A stretch of 64,000 bases of DNA from Chalara sp. BL73 (lineage: Eukaryota > Ascomycota > Leotiomycetes > Helotiales): the NCBI GenBank assembly GCA_918026815.1, contig CAKJVC010000019.1, forward strand, positions 62,001 to 126,000, read 5' to 3'. Within the stretch, counting starts at the first letter, position 1, and the number at the start of each line of letters is the position of its first letter. The position numbers were made by a program, and so were the translations under genes. A model generated the notes under the pieces. It did no database searches, was not told the DNA's origin, and saw nothing but the letters and a program-made list of their open reading frames with translations. This document shows, piece by piece, positions 22,789 to 33,872 of the stretch.

Positions 22789-23811
22789 TTATGCTTCCCA
22801 AGGGTTCAAAACTAGCTTAACACCACTCGTACCACTGAAGCCTCTTGTTAGAATAGCATCTATGGCAGCTAGTCCCCCACTAAGCTTTTCGATCGGGATC
22901 GGCTTCAGTATCCCTTCAGCCAGAACCTTGGGCAGATATTTGGTGGCTAAGTACTCAGCGATCGCCTTGTACTCGGGCTGTTCAAGAAGTTGAGCGTAGG
23001 CGTTGAAGTGCCTAGTTACTCCCTCGGGTAAAGTCTCCGGGCCAAACGGAGGCTGAACTGTGTAGATGTTACCACCTCCTTGGGCCTTGAGAATATCAGC
23101 AGTGATAGCGACGGTTGATGGAAGCGAAATTGTGTCTAAAACAACATCGTATGGCCCCTCGCTGATAAGAGCGGCTTTGATGGCATCCGGGGATAGTGTA
23201 TGGTCAACAAGCTTCGCAGCGCCAAGAGTTGACACAAATGACTCATTCTTTGGAGATGTAGTGCTAACAACTGTATATCCGGCTTGACTTGCGTACTAGA
23301 TCGCCAGACTACCCAGGCTAGATATACCTCCGTACACAAGTACTGTCTTACCCTTGGCTGACACCTGGCCTGTACCTGGCATATCCAACCCTGCAGATGC
23401 AGTAAACACGCCTGCTGCGGTCCTAAAGTTCAAAATGATGCTCGACCCAGCATCGACACTTACGCCCTGTGGCAACTTCACTGTATTTGCTGTCTGTGAC
23501 AGCGCGTAGAGCTGATACGCGCCGTACTGTGCACCTGGATCACGCCCGCGAGCAACGGCAACTTTGTCTCCGATTCGAAACCTAGTAACGCCAGAACCCA
23601 CAGCTTCCACAGTGCCGCCAAAGGAGTTGCCGAGGATATTTGGGTACTCGAGTGGGACTAAAGCAAGACGGGCGACTTTCCATTCAATTGGATTAAAGGC
23701 GATGGAAGTGTTTTTAACGAGAAGCTCATTGGGGCCTGGCGTGTATTTCTCCACGTCTTCAACCGTCAGAGCGGCCTTGGCCGATGGGATAATCGCTGCT
23801 CGGTTAGACAT
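22789..23811 (-). pseudogene. Zinc-type alcohol dehydrogenase / trans-enoyl reductase-like protein, one nonsense codon
   Basis: A single exon from ATG 23811 (MSNRAAIIPSAK) to the stop at 22789, 341 codons, the usual size of medium-chain dehydrogenase/reductases of the fungal enoyl reductase group. The GroES-like N-terminus (IAFNPIEWKVA, YPNILGNSFGGTVEAVG, RFRIGDKVAV) and the nucleotide-binding motif (VLVYGGISSLGSLAI) are intact. The codon after LAI is TAG (23298-23296) where homologues have Gln (AIQYASQAGYTV), a CAG-to-TAG change. The frame after it is open to the end (AGYTVVSTTSPK, DVVLDTISL, TSGVKLVLNPWEA). In clusters such proteins reduce polyketide enoyl groups or related substrates. Alternative reading: stop readthrough, for which there is no evidence. 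Confidence 0.85.
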
Positions 23812-24328
23812 TGTGAATTGATGATAGTACTGTAATTGATATGCTAGGAGATATAGGTGAGAGTATATTAGGAGTATTTGAGTCAGTAGAAACTTCTGAG
23901 AATGATCCAATTCCTGCTTGTAGTTGGAGTAGACGAGGATCCGGACTCTTAATATACTTTTCAAAGTTATCACTCTCAGGCCCGGCATCAGGCACTTTTT
24001 TCCTGGGAGATCTTGGCACGGAATGAGACCGGGATTTGTATGAAGTCTCAACCAATGGGAGATTATTTCCTTATTTAAGTTAGTTCACTAGTGACCCTAG
24101 CTCAATCCTCTCTGCTAAAGGCCCTCAACCACAATACTTGAAGTTTGGAGGTGTGATGAGTCCCCCATCTGTACATCACCAAGTAACATGATAAATGTAT
24201 CCTAGGCTGTTAGGTCCAATTGCTGATACTGGCCATTTGCAGGCCACAAGTTCCGGTCGCGCCGAGAATCCTCCAAGGTCTGTACGTGACGGTGACGAAC
24301 GATAGTTGACACCACAAATTATCCCACA
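23812..24328. promoter_or_regulatory. Shared upstream region of divergent dehydrogenase and regulator genes
   Basis: 517 bp between two divergent start codons (minus 23811, plus 24329). No TATA box or palindrome stood out by eye. The arrangement places the regulator next to a likely target. Confidence 0.35.
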
Positions 24329-25896
24329 ATGGAGAAATCATTCAACTTCATAGGCAGTAATCAGGTCGATGGGGTTACTCGAAAACTAATCCGCAGTCAT
24401 GTAATGAAGGGCAGGAATGTTGGGAAGACGGTTCATCGCCGTTCAAAGCTTGACTTAAAGGAAAAGCGGATACCATATGGCGATTTGAGTGCTCCCCACG
24501 ATTTACAGTCTCGAAATGAGGATGCAGAACGGCACAGCTCGGAAAAAATGGGATTGATTCCCAGGAATCGTGGAAATGTGTTACGCACTTTTCCGTTTCC
24601 AGTAGAGCTAACCGAAAGTTCACTCAAATCCATCGATCAGTGTAAGCATGGCAGTCTTGAGACAGACCATTGCGAATGGCCACTAATACCTGACACCCCT
24701 AGTTTTTATTTTCATAACCGAGAAGATGTACCCTTCCCAACTGGGGCTTTCACCTCACGAATATAAATACAATTGGCTTCGGGAGATGTTCACTGATGAG
24801 AATTGTAATGTTACAATTTATTTACCAAGTTTTAGCCATACTGATTTTGTGCGCAGCAACATACTGCAGTCTGGCATTGATGGTCTCCACTAACGAATTC
24901 TTCATCAGTGGGGGTGTCAGCTCTCTAAAGGCCTTGTCCTATTTTTCTCACACGCTTGCTCTAGTGAAGAGACGAATGCAGAGTGAAGAAGTTCTATCCG
25001 ACTCTACACTTTGCATGGTTATGATGCTTATCCTTCAGGAGCAGATTAGACATGAAAAAGAATCAAGGATACACTATGAAGGGCTGAGAAAGATGATCCA
25101 ACTCCGTGGTGGACTTCCTCAACTTGAGAGTAACCCCACGCTTCTACTAAAAATGTCTAAGTCAGTGCTTGCAAATTACTTTCCATATGGTCTGCAAATC
25201 TTAATATTAATTTACAGAATGGACATACTCTACGCACTCCAACATGGAAAGCCAATATTTTTCTTTCGAGATCGAATGGCTGAAGTTAGAAATTCTCTAG
25301 CGCTAAAGAGTCTCGGCTTTGGCTCGAGTTTGACCTCTGATGAGAATCAACAGAACGTAATGAACCCATACCTCCAAGACATATTTGGGGATGTAATGAG
25401 TATCACTGTTCTATTCAACAATCTTCTCTCTGGTCAGACCTTAGACCTGGGTATGTTTCTAGAGATGCTAATCTCAATATGTTGCCGTCTTATTCGATTC
25501 CGACCATTGCAAAGTCCGAAGCCTGAATCCAAAAGGGATGTGGCATATCATGTTGGATTAATCGTGTTCATGACAACACTATTCTTGCAATGGGATAATC
25601 GTCGAATCCGGGAATACCACTTAATATCTCAACAACTCCAGGAAGTTCTTGATCATGAATCAGATGCTCATGATGGCGATTTACTTCTCTGGCTCTTGTT
25701 TATTGCAAGCCTCTGGTTTTCGTCCACGGACAGACACTGGTTGATTGTGAGGATAGAGATGTTGAGTGTGCGGTTAGGCATTGATAATTGGTCAAGTGTT
25801 CGCGACTTACTTTCCACATTCCCGTGGATTAATACGCTTCATGATCCAATGGGTCGCATAATATGGGATCTCATGCAGGCAGGTTCGCAGACGTAG
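24329..25896 (+). pseudogene. Fungal-specific transcription factor-domain protein with one frameshift
   Basis: Starts MEKSFNFI with the block RKLIRSHVMKGRNVGK, the typical opening of the zinc-cluster-less regulators of the DUF3468/Fungal_trans_2 group. Exon 1 is 24329-24641; an intron (24642-24702, GTAAGC...CCTAG) brings the frame to FFIFITEKMYPSQLGLSPHEYKYNWLREMFTDEN. About 24808-24835 the frame must change again, to QVLAILILCAATYCSLAL, by an indel in an AT-rich stretch too small to be an intron. From there it is open to 25896, including LSDSTLCMVMMLILQEQIRHE and the GLRKMIQLRGGL block. Total near 500 codons. Probable regulator of the neighbouring tailoring genes, now broken unless the indel is a sequencing error. 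Confidence 0.75.
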
Positions 25897-26462
25897 TGGT
25901 AGTTGCCAGCGTAATAGTTACTAAAGAATTAATTACAGACCCATTAGTAACTGATATCTAGACAATAACTTATTCGATCCTCAAAGTTGAGAAACTTGGT
26001 AATGCATTGAGAAGTTTTGACCAATGAGAGATTAATTTCCTAATTGGTTATCTTGGATCACGGACTTAGGCTTGTAGAGCAGACACACAGATCTGTCAGC
26101 GGAATCGAGGCGGAACTATGCCCGTGAAGAATGGGTATGCGACTTGGTGCTGCTAGACACTCAAACAGGCTGTTGTAGTGCTAGTAACCAATGGTCATAC
26201 ATCTAATCATCTCTCGCGTTTGAGGAAGGCCGAAAGCCGTGATGACATTCCTGCCTAGTAATTTCGATTTCTAAGTCCTAGTCTGCACTTGAGATTAGAC
26301 CCTGATAGGCTGGTAAGTATTTGGGATATAAAGGCGGTAGAACATTCACCGAACCATCTGAACCTAACATATTCATCACAATAACAAACGACTCCTCTCA
26401 GGTCCGATACTATAATGCGTTGACGAAATTCAAGATCGCCAAAGACTTACAGTGTGAAAATC
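25897..26462 (+). promoter_or_regulatory. Intergenic; TATA box 26327-26332 upstream of the NmrA-like pseudogene
   Basis: GGGATATAAAGGCGG around 26323-26337 is a well-formed TATA region 136 bp before the ATG at 26463. The rest of the 566 bp shows nothing assignable. Confidence 0.45.
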
Positions 26463-27585
26463 ATGTCCAGGCTTCTCGCCGTTTTTGGAGCCGCCGGCAA
26501 TCAGGGCGGGGCGGCTCCGTCATCAAGGCTATGCTCGGGTATCCTCAGCTCTCTAAAGTATATAAAATCTGAGCAATCACTCGGGATGCATCGAAGCTTG
26601 CCGCAATTGCATTGAAGGAGCAAGGTGGGGATGTTGTCACTGTGAGCACTCATCTCAAGCTAAAATTGAAAACTTTACTGACCTGTACAATGCCGATCTG
26701 ACATCAGTAAACAAAGCCGTTGAAGCCTCTAATGGAGCCTTTGGTGTTACTAACGGCAAGCGATGAGATGAAATTACTGCTTTGTTTCCTAATGCTCGCT
26801 AGACTAGGAATATATGTCCAAGGGCATTGAAATCAAGCAGGGCAAGAACATTGTCGATGCTTCCAAAGTCGCGAACGTAGACAGGCTTATCTGGTCTTCC
26901 CTTGTTCGTGCTACCAACAGTAGGTTTCTTCTGAAGCGAGATGATGCCGAACATGCTAACCAAATCGCAGCTACCGGCGGCAAAATTAGCACAGTCCACC
27001 ACTTTGACAGTAAAGCCGAAGTTGAGGAATACGCTCGATCAATTGATGTTCCCGCATCGGACTTCATGCTGGCCATGTTCATGTCAGCGGTTCTTAACGC
27101 AATCCAGAAAGTAGATCAATCGCTCAACGGTTCAACAGCTGGATGCTGACTGAGACAGAGTGGCGATGGAGAATATACGCTGAGCCTTCCATTCGATTCC
27201 AGTGTCGAGGTTCCTCTGCCCGACCCTGCCAGTGACTCTGGGCTCTTTGTCGCAGGCATCTTGCTAAATATGTAAGAAACTCTGAATAAGCGTATTATGG
27301 GTACTAGCGGGTACTTCCAGATTAGTCAACTTGTGGAAGACTTCAATGCTGTTACGGCACACAAAAGCCAGACTGAATACTCTGCCAATCAATATTTGGG
27401 CGTCATTCCTACCGGAGGTCGTGCGAGATGAGCTGAAAGGAAATTTCCAGCTCGCCATTGCTGCAGGATACTCTGCCGATGAGCCAGTTGATGCGATCGA
27501 TAATAGCTTGGATTTAGTGGCCAAGTCAGGATTGGGGAAGCCGACTAGTTGGACGGATTATGTCACCAAGAACTTCAAGGCTTGA
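26463..27585 (+). pseudogene. NmrA-like NAD(P)-binding protein, multiply broken
   Basis: Begins MSRLLAVFGAAGNQGG, the Rossmann GxxGxxG motif, then is thrown out of frame by a tandem duplication of GGCGG (26505-26509/26510-26514). It resumes as SVIKAMLGYPQLSKVYKI and hits TGA (26570-26572) where homologues have Arg (IRAITRD), a CGA-to-TGA change. A likely intron starts at GTGAGC after DVVT but lacks a clean AG end. Later blocks are GKNIVDASKVANVDRLIWSSL, an intron with GTAGGT...CGCAG before TGGKISTVHHFDSKAEVEEY, then GDGEYTLSLPFD and a C-terminus SWTDYVTKNFKA, with further stops and frame changes. The family binds dinucleotides as redox sensors or reduces isoflavone-like substrates. Clearly non-functional. 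Confidence 0.82.
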
Positions 27586-28783
27586 ATAGCCTGAAATTAG
27601 ATATTGCTTCACGTGGGTATCATACAATTTATGATTAAAACTCCCTTCAAGATGATATGCCAGTGCGATATCCGACATTGTCGACTCCCATAGCGTCTAA
27701 ATCGTTAAAGAAGGAACAGAACGTTGTTAGAGAATTGGAAGTCATTATTTTGCTATAATGGGGAACTAGAAACTATCTGTATAATAAATAAAACTCACAA
27801 CATATTCGTGTGTGCCCAATCAACAGCACTTTGCTACCCTCCTAACCATTCGGGCGATGGTCGAGGCGCAGGCAGGCTGCTTGAGGGCAACCCGCAACAC
27901 GCCCCTGACCCCTTTCAACGACCCCGGGGCGAAGTTGTCGTCGCGTATGTAGCGCTAGTTTCAAACGAGTGAACGTAAATACTATAAAACCGCCGAATTT
28001 TTTTAAGCCCAGTAAAATTGTTTAAAGCTTTTATACAACAGCGTGCACCATGTTTAAAACAGGTTGCGGTTGCTCGCTGTTGAAAAAGCCGCCTGCGTAA
28101 CGTTGCTGTCGCGATATAAAAGTGTGACTGGCTGATAGTAACTTATTCAATTGACTACCGCTGCTATATTGCAAGAGAATCAACATAAGGAAAGAAAAGG
28201 AGAGTCCAGGAGATTACGGGTCCGCTAGTACGTAACGGCTTCACGGGGATCAGTTGCTATCATGTGTTTATAGCGAGAGCTGGCTCTTGCCTAAAGCAAA
28301 GGCAGCTGAGTACTCTTTACGGGTTCAACATGTCACAAAATATAAAACAAATGCCCTACTTTTTACTTCTAAAATAATATCTAATTTGTTTAAATCTGAA
28401 ATTAGAACTAATATTTATTAGTCAAACAAAATAAAAAACGCTAGTTAATTAGTTTGTTGTCGATTTAAATTAAATGAGCTTATGTTGAAAGTTTTGTTAA
28501 TCCTGGTGCAATTGATCTTATATGTAAATGATTAGTTAGGAATATAGAGTAACCGAGATGATCGCGCGCTCATTATGTGACCTTCATATGACAACTGTGA
28601 CACTTATAATAATATAAAAAAGATATTTAAAAGCTTTCAAATTTAAATTATTGAAAAATAGACTCTAATATTTCTGTTCTCAGTCTCCTTGGGTCTCGCA
28701 AAGCATTTCTTGTGTGGAATGACTGTTAAAATCGATACGGGGTAAATCAAATCCCTATAAAATCTTTAGTTATAGTATTAAGC
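27586..28783. other. Intergenic, no gene recognised
   Basis: 1.2 kb. GC-richer around 27840-27950, strongly AT-rich and RIP-like around 28340-28680. No repeat boundaries or coding families could be identified. Confidence 0.4.
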
Positions 28784-29599
28784 TTATGCGGTGTCTTTTA
28801 CCTCGGTGGTTAGCCCATAGCTGATACCCTGCAGCCTGGATACGGGCTTGAGCTTCCCTAAATTGACATTCTTTTTATCGTTATCAAGGACCCCGTCCTT
28901 GATATGAATTTGTACCCCTTCCAGGATCACCACCGTGCCAGACTTTATTCCCGCTGCTTTGTATATCATGTCATGGTGAGCCACGTACCGACACTCAAAG
29001 GATGCTGCAGACTCGGCTACACAAGGGGGTTTGACTATTTTGGATGGCCTTTCTTTAAGTCCGCATGACGGCCATTCGCTGAAGCTAGCCGGTGCATCAA
29101 TGCTACACCAGTTAGCAGCCTCTACAAACCACTCAGAAATAATATTTATTGTGCATTCTTTGGTTTCAAGAATATTGATACAGGAATCCTTCTCTGTGCC
29201 TCGACCAGACGAGAAACCGATGACGAATGTAGGTGGTGCTGACCCGTACACGTTGAAAAATGAAAACTATCATACTGTCAGAGATTCCGTTTTCGGTGAT
29301 GACTAAGGGCTATATAGTACTGGTGCAAGATTCTTTGTGCCAGTGCCTGAAAGTGTTGACACAAATGCTATTGGGCGCGGTGTGACAGCTCCGATGAGCA
29401 ACTGATACAACTCTCTAGGGTTTGTCTTCGGATCGTCGGGGTTAATGGATTGGATTTCGGAACCTTTGAACGGGTCATCCACGCTAAGACCAGGTCGCCA
29501 GCTTTTATTAGGAGTCTGATTATTTCAGCATGCAGCGATTTATTGGCTGAGCAATCATACCTGGACAAGGGAAAATCCCTTTTCAGCTGCCTTTTCCAT
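28784..29599 (-). pseudogene. Flavin reductase-like domain protein, probable one-base frameshift
   Basis: Reading from ATG 29599: exon 1 29599-29561 (13 codons), intron GTATGA...AATCAG, exon 2 29515-29320 (QTPNKSWRPGLSVDDPFKG, ELYQLLIGAVTPRPIAFVST), intron GTACTA...GATAG, exon 3 29266-28784 (FSFFNVYGSAPPTFVIGFSS, WCSIDAPASFSEW, KLKPVSRLQGISYG). The TPRPIAFVST and FSxFN...PP blocks mark FMN-binding flavin reductase-like proteins, which reduce flavin or act as FMN oxidoreductases. Near 29337-29343 there is one G too many (GGCACTGGGCACAAAG), so TGTKNLAP does not join exon 3 in frame. Everything else is intact, so a sequencing error in a G run is a real alternative. Confidence 0.75.
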
Positions 29600-30912
29600 T
29601 GGAAGGTCACTAACTCGAATATTTATTTGCGTTTCCTTTCTTCGAACTTCACCTACTTTCAATCAATCAATGTTGTATATTGAATCTGACATATTTATAG
29701 GTCAAGATTTGGCCCAATGTATGATTATATAAAATGACGGAGATGAAGCGGAGATAGCCATTACGTCCTTAGAATTTCCGTACATGTAAATTCATGCTTT
29801 AGGGTGGTTCGGACTATTAAGGGCAACGAAACGGCTGATCCACTCAGCACAGAGAACTGTCGGCTGGGGGTGGCTGGCCTATCAAAACTCTGCGCTAACA
29901 TGGCTGGTGGCAGGAGCAAGTAGGCCAAAGACAGTTTTATATAAACAGCTGTACACTTGTATAAATTATACATAAAAACTTCCTGGTTGTTGTGGTAATT
30001 TAGGGTTATATAACAATATGTTAAGTTGTTACTATTGAATATATAAAAGTATATAGAGTAATCATTATTAGGCAATAAGTAGTAAAGGTCGAGTAAAAAT
30101 CAAAAAGCACATAAGCTTTTGCTTGGATTTTTTTTAGAAAGCAAAGGTATTAATAAACTTTCTTCTAAATAAGCTATTACACGGATATTACTTAACAGGG
30201 CAATATAACTGCGAAAAGCCAAAGGAGTGTTAGCTGCATGTCGCCTAAGAAACTAACTATACGGAGTAGGAGGTACATAGATATAGTAATATATGGATAG
30301 ACGGTGGAAGGTTGTTGTGGCCAAGTATGATTTGGAATAATAAGGGATACCAATATTCATTTTCGCTTATGTTTTAAGTTTTGACGGCCAAGCTTGTTGT
30401 CCTGTTCGCACACTTTCCGTCAGCTATGTTATAGCGGAGATGTGGCGGAGATTGCTCTCTACCAATGGCGCTCTCCCCCGCGGTTAAGTTTAGTCTTGTG
30501 GATCCGAGTCACCGACACAGGATATTCACGAATTCACGGTATAAATGCTGTAGTAATAATTCCTTCTTCAATATCAAATTCATTGGACCCGAATATTCTC
30601 TTTTGCTCAAGATTCCCTGTGAAATGGCCAAGCCTACTGGCCTGATTTGGCTTAGTCGTTCTTGGCACCAGGTCCCAATTTTTTCCACTCTAGATAGTTG
30701 ATTCTATTAGCTCTACAATCAAATTCGTATGCCCAATTCTACAACCTATTCTGTGATAAGATCACCTACAATCTATCCGTTTGACATCCCCTTTCGATAA
30801 AAATACGCTGATTAGAATCGTATCACACCCACTCTGGAAATTTTAACCCTAGCCAAACATTCGCTACACGATTAATAAGGCCGCTTCGTATTTTCTCCCG
30901 AGCTTCAGAGAC
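29600..30912. other. Intergenic, no gene recognised
   Basis: 1.3 kb between divergent pseudogenes. A minus-strand frame at 29761-30075 and plus-strand frames around 30394-30701 have no family features. 29960-30200 is AT-rich. Confidence 0.4.
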
Positions 30913-32078
30913 ATGTCTCCCGCAATGAAAACGATTCTCATCTTGGGGGGTTCCTTTGCTGGCATTAAAAGCCTATTATCTCTTTGTCACAATATATAAG
31001 GCGCAATAGTACTTCAGCAAAAAGAGTTCTCTTTTTGCAACACTCTTTCAGCATATCCTACCTTCGTTACCTGCAGATGGGGCTTTATACCGTATTGTCA
31101 TGGTAAATCCTTCGACCCACTTCTTCTAGCGAATTGCGGGGACCACACTGGTTGTATCAGACGACTTGCTCCTACGCAACAACTGTCTATTCCCGATAGA
31201 GCCAGGTTTCGAGAAATACACTACATACGCTTTCGAGCTCGTATTAGGCAAAGCGACTAATTGGAATCCGCAAACGAGAAGTGTGATTGTTCAACTGAGT
31301 GGTGGCGAAGGCGGCGTCGGTGGTGGCCGGCCGGTCGCAGTAGAGACGGCTTGCGAGATTGGCGCCTTGCTTAACGGCTTTCCTTCTCAGTCCAAGCTGG
31401 GACGGGAGACAGCTAAAGCGCAGATAACGCTATATACCGGTGGACCCAAGTTACGCCAGTACTTAGTGAACGGTGTTCTAAAAAGGTCGACGATCAACTA
31501 CGTGAATTGGGAGTTGATGTCGTTTATACTGTGTGGATTAATGACGCCCGAGAAAGCGGTGCTACCAAAGGTATCCCGTTATACCTGTCAAATGGCACGA
31601 CTGTATCTCCAGACATTCACCTACATGCACTAGATATAACTCCTAATTCAGATTATGTACCTCGGGAATTAAAGGATACGGAGGGCCTGGCGATTTCAAA
31701 TACTCAAACACTGCGTGTTGTGTTGAGCTAGCAGGGTTTTGTTTTGAGAAGGGGGGGGGGGGCGCGGGCAGGTGCACGTTCCTGGAGGTGTTGTGCATAT
31801 ACCAGAGGTGGTCTACTTGACCTCAATGGCGCAGTCGTGTCACTCATGGCCAATATCAAGCAAGACCTACAGGGAGCAGCTGGTAGCAATGTCCCCAAAG
31901 GAAAGGTGTACTACCCCAATCTGTCAGTGGCACAGTTCGTTCCCATATGCTTAGACGGCGGGTCAGTGCTTTCTACAGCTGTACCATTCCGTTATTCTTA
32001 GTATACCTGGCCAAGGGCAAGGGCTATATGCTGGCCAAAGCCAAAAAAGCTTCCCAAGGGATAGAACGAGACATCTGA
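30913..32078 (+). pseudogene. AIF-like FAD/NAD(P)H oxidoreductase, multiply broken with internal deletion
   Basis: Opens MSPAMKTILILGGSFAGIK, the FAD-binding GxxxxG motif, then meets TAA at 30997-30999. A second segment, LYRIVMVNPSTHFF, has a TAG where homologues have Trp, then continues FPIEPGFEKY, ELVLGKATNWNPQTRSV. The central part, including the usual LVIATGS motif, is missing: sequence jumps to VAVETACEIGALLNGFPSQS. A frame change near 31455 leads to VDDQLRELGVDVVY and LYLSNGTTVSPDIHLHA. A 12-G run at about 31751-31762 precedes GGLLDLNGAVVSLMANIKQD, NLSVAQFVPI and a C-terminal LAKGKGYMLAKAKKASQGIE. Family members are FAD-dependent NAD(P)H oxidoreductases of the apoptosis-inducing-factor group. 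Strongly degraded. Confidence 0.82.
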
Positions 32079-32191
32079 GTGTGAATGGAGAGTACAACTG
32101 AACATGTAGTTTTATGCAAGATATTTATGAATATAGGGACATTAGCTGGGAAGTTAGCGTGTGTGTTATACATGTCTTATGCCCCTGTAAC

Positions 32192-33558
32192 TTAAGTCAA
32201 AGAAGGAAGCACCGTGCCACTGCTTTTGCCAAAACCAATACGAAGGTTGCCAGCTTCACAGTATGCGGATATCACCACCTTGTCACCATCCTCTAGCCAT
32301 GTCCGTTTCTCCCCGCTTGGTCCTTCCCACTCGCGCGTACCGCCCCAACTCTTCTCTAGCAAACATCCTAGCGATTTCTCGTCCGGGCCGGACACAGTTC
32401 CTGTTCCGAAGATGTCGCCGGAGCGGAAATTAGCCCCGGATATTGTAAAGTATGCTACCATTTGAGCGGGCGTCCAGTAGATATGCTTTAGGTTTGTTTC
32501 TGTAGTCTGCACTGCGGCGGTGGCAGCGATAGCTGGGTTACTACTGGGTTTACCCACATAAGCTTTAATATGAACGTCGTATGTTGAGCGAGATCCGGGA
32601 CCAGACAGGTGGGGGACTGGCTCTGGCTGTTGAAGTGGTAATGTAGCTTTGAAGGGTGCTAATGCTTCAATGGATACTATCCATGGTGAGATAGTGGTCG
32701 CAAAATTTTTGCAGGTAGTAACGCCACCCGTCTGAACTTCGTAAGCGGCAAAGTCACGTGCTGACCAGTCGTTCATGAGCACAGCACTGAATTCAATACC
32801 ACTATGAGCCAATGTATACGGAGTTCCCATGCGAGGAGCAGTAACTTACCCAAACAGGTGGTCCTCGGCTTGTTCTAGGGGAATTCGTGCACCTCGTTTG
32901 TTTTCCTTCCCTATAACCCAGGCAAACTCGACTTCAAAGTCAAATTTTTGACATGGTCCGACGTGTGGGTCACCGTTCTGGAGTTGCGATTGCCCCAACG
33001 GTCTATGGATGTCCTGATCAATGCCAATACTAGATGCACGACCCATATACCCACCAGGCAAGCGATACCAAGGCTCAGGCAGCACCGACATATTGCGATT
33101 AATTTTGCTCCCCTGCCTTTCAGATCAAAATTTTGTACTATCAACCGCGAATCTTTGTTACTTACGTTTAAAGCATGATGCTCCGAACACCAGAAGTCCG
33201 TATAGTCGCCAACCTGAATAGGCATTTGAAGTTCTACCTCGTTCATCGAATATACATACGAGCTAATGATATCCCCCTTGACTATTAGGATCTGAGTAAG
33301 GAGACGACGGTATTCCCTATGGATGTCACGCCCAAGGGCAGCAAAGTTGTTCCAAACAACTGTGCTCTTTAGGATACCCTCCACTTTGACTCCAAGAGGA
33401 GCGAACCAGGCGTCCTTAGCAAGGCCAGTGATATCCACTACATTATCGCCGAATGCCGTCCCTAGCCTTTTTTCTGAGGAACCACGCTTTGTGAATACTC
33501 CATATGGAAGGTTCTCTATAGGAAAATCCGTAGGGTCGATAGCATCCACAGCGGCCAT
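32192..33558 (-). CDS. Fumarylacetoacetase-like hydrolase, intact
   Basis: Exons 33558-33166, 33112-32850 and 32786-32192 (introns GTAAGT...GGCAG and GTAAGT...TTCAG) join in phase to 416 aa, the length of eukaryotic fumarylacetoacetase. The N-terminal SH3-like domain ends at YSMNEVELQMPIQVGDYTDF. Asp121 and His128 in GDYTDFWCSEHHALN align with the metal-binding Asp and catalytic His. DFEVEFAWVIG supplies the ExE metal ligands, NDWSARDF the Asp/Arg, and KNFATTISPWIV the conserved Lys block. The usual GYHGRASS reads GYMGRASSI, a His-to-Met change. It hydrolyses fumarylacetoacetate to fumarate and acetoacetate as the last step of tyrosine breakdown, or a related diketo acid. Divergent from a homogentisate dioxygenase, sharing its promoter. 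Confidence 0.92.
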
Positions 33559-33872
33559 TTTGAATCTTGGAATTTGGGGAAACGTTCAACAGACACTGAA
33601 CTCACCAGACTTAGCATTGGGAAGGGAACAAAAAATAAAGGTGAGGCAACCGATTTAAACCCTAGGTAAACTAGGCCTCTTGGCCTAGTTCGACGGAGAT
33701 AGGGCGGGGTGTGGCAACACCACCAAGACGGAGAAGAAGCGGGTGTTAACACGATAAGAGACAACCCGTGAGGGTACATTACAAACTTAAAAGCCTGCAT
33801 GCTTCCCCGTTTCGTAACGCCTTTCTTGTCTTCCCATAACCATATGCTCTCCAAACCTGCTCTTTTATAATC
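33559..33872. promoter_or_regulatory. Bidirectional promoter of the fumarylacetoacetase/homogentisate dioxygenase pair with three inverted repeats
   Basis: 314 bp between the two start codons. AACTAGGCC-TCTT-GGCCTAGTT (33669-33690) is a perfect 9-bp inverted repeat. GGTGT-GGCA-ACACC lies near 33708-33721, and GTGTTAACAC (33743-33752) is a 10-bp palindrome. Their clustering midway between the genes suggests binding sites of a shared regulator. That role is inference. Confidence 0.55.

Noticed and set aside
29761..30075. 104-codon minus-strand frame
   Set aside because: Starts in AT-rich DNA, mixed composition, no motif, no splice context.
30394..30701. Possible rRNA-like fragment or gene near 30394-30701
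   Set aside because: The text around GGAATATTCTTTTGC-like words suggested rRNA at first glance, but no conserved small-subunit block could be matched.
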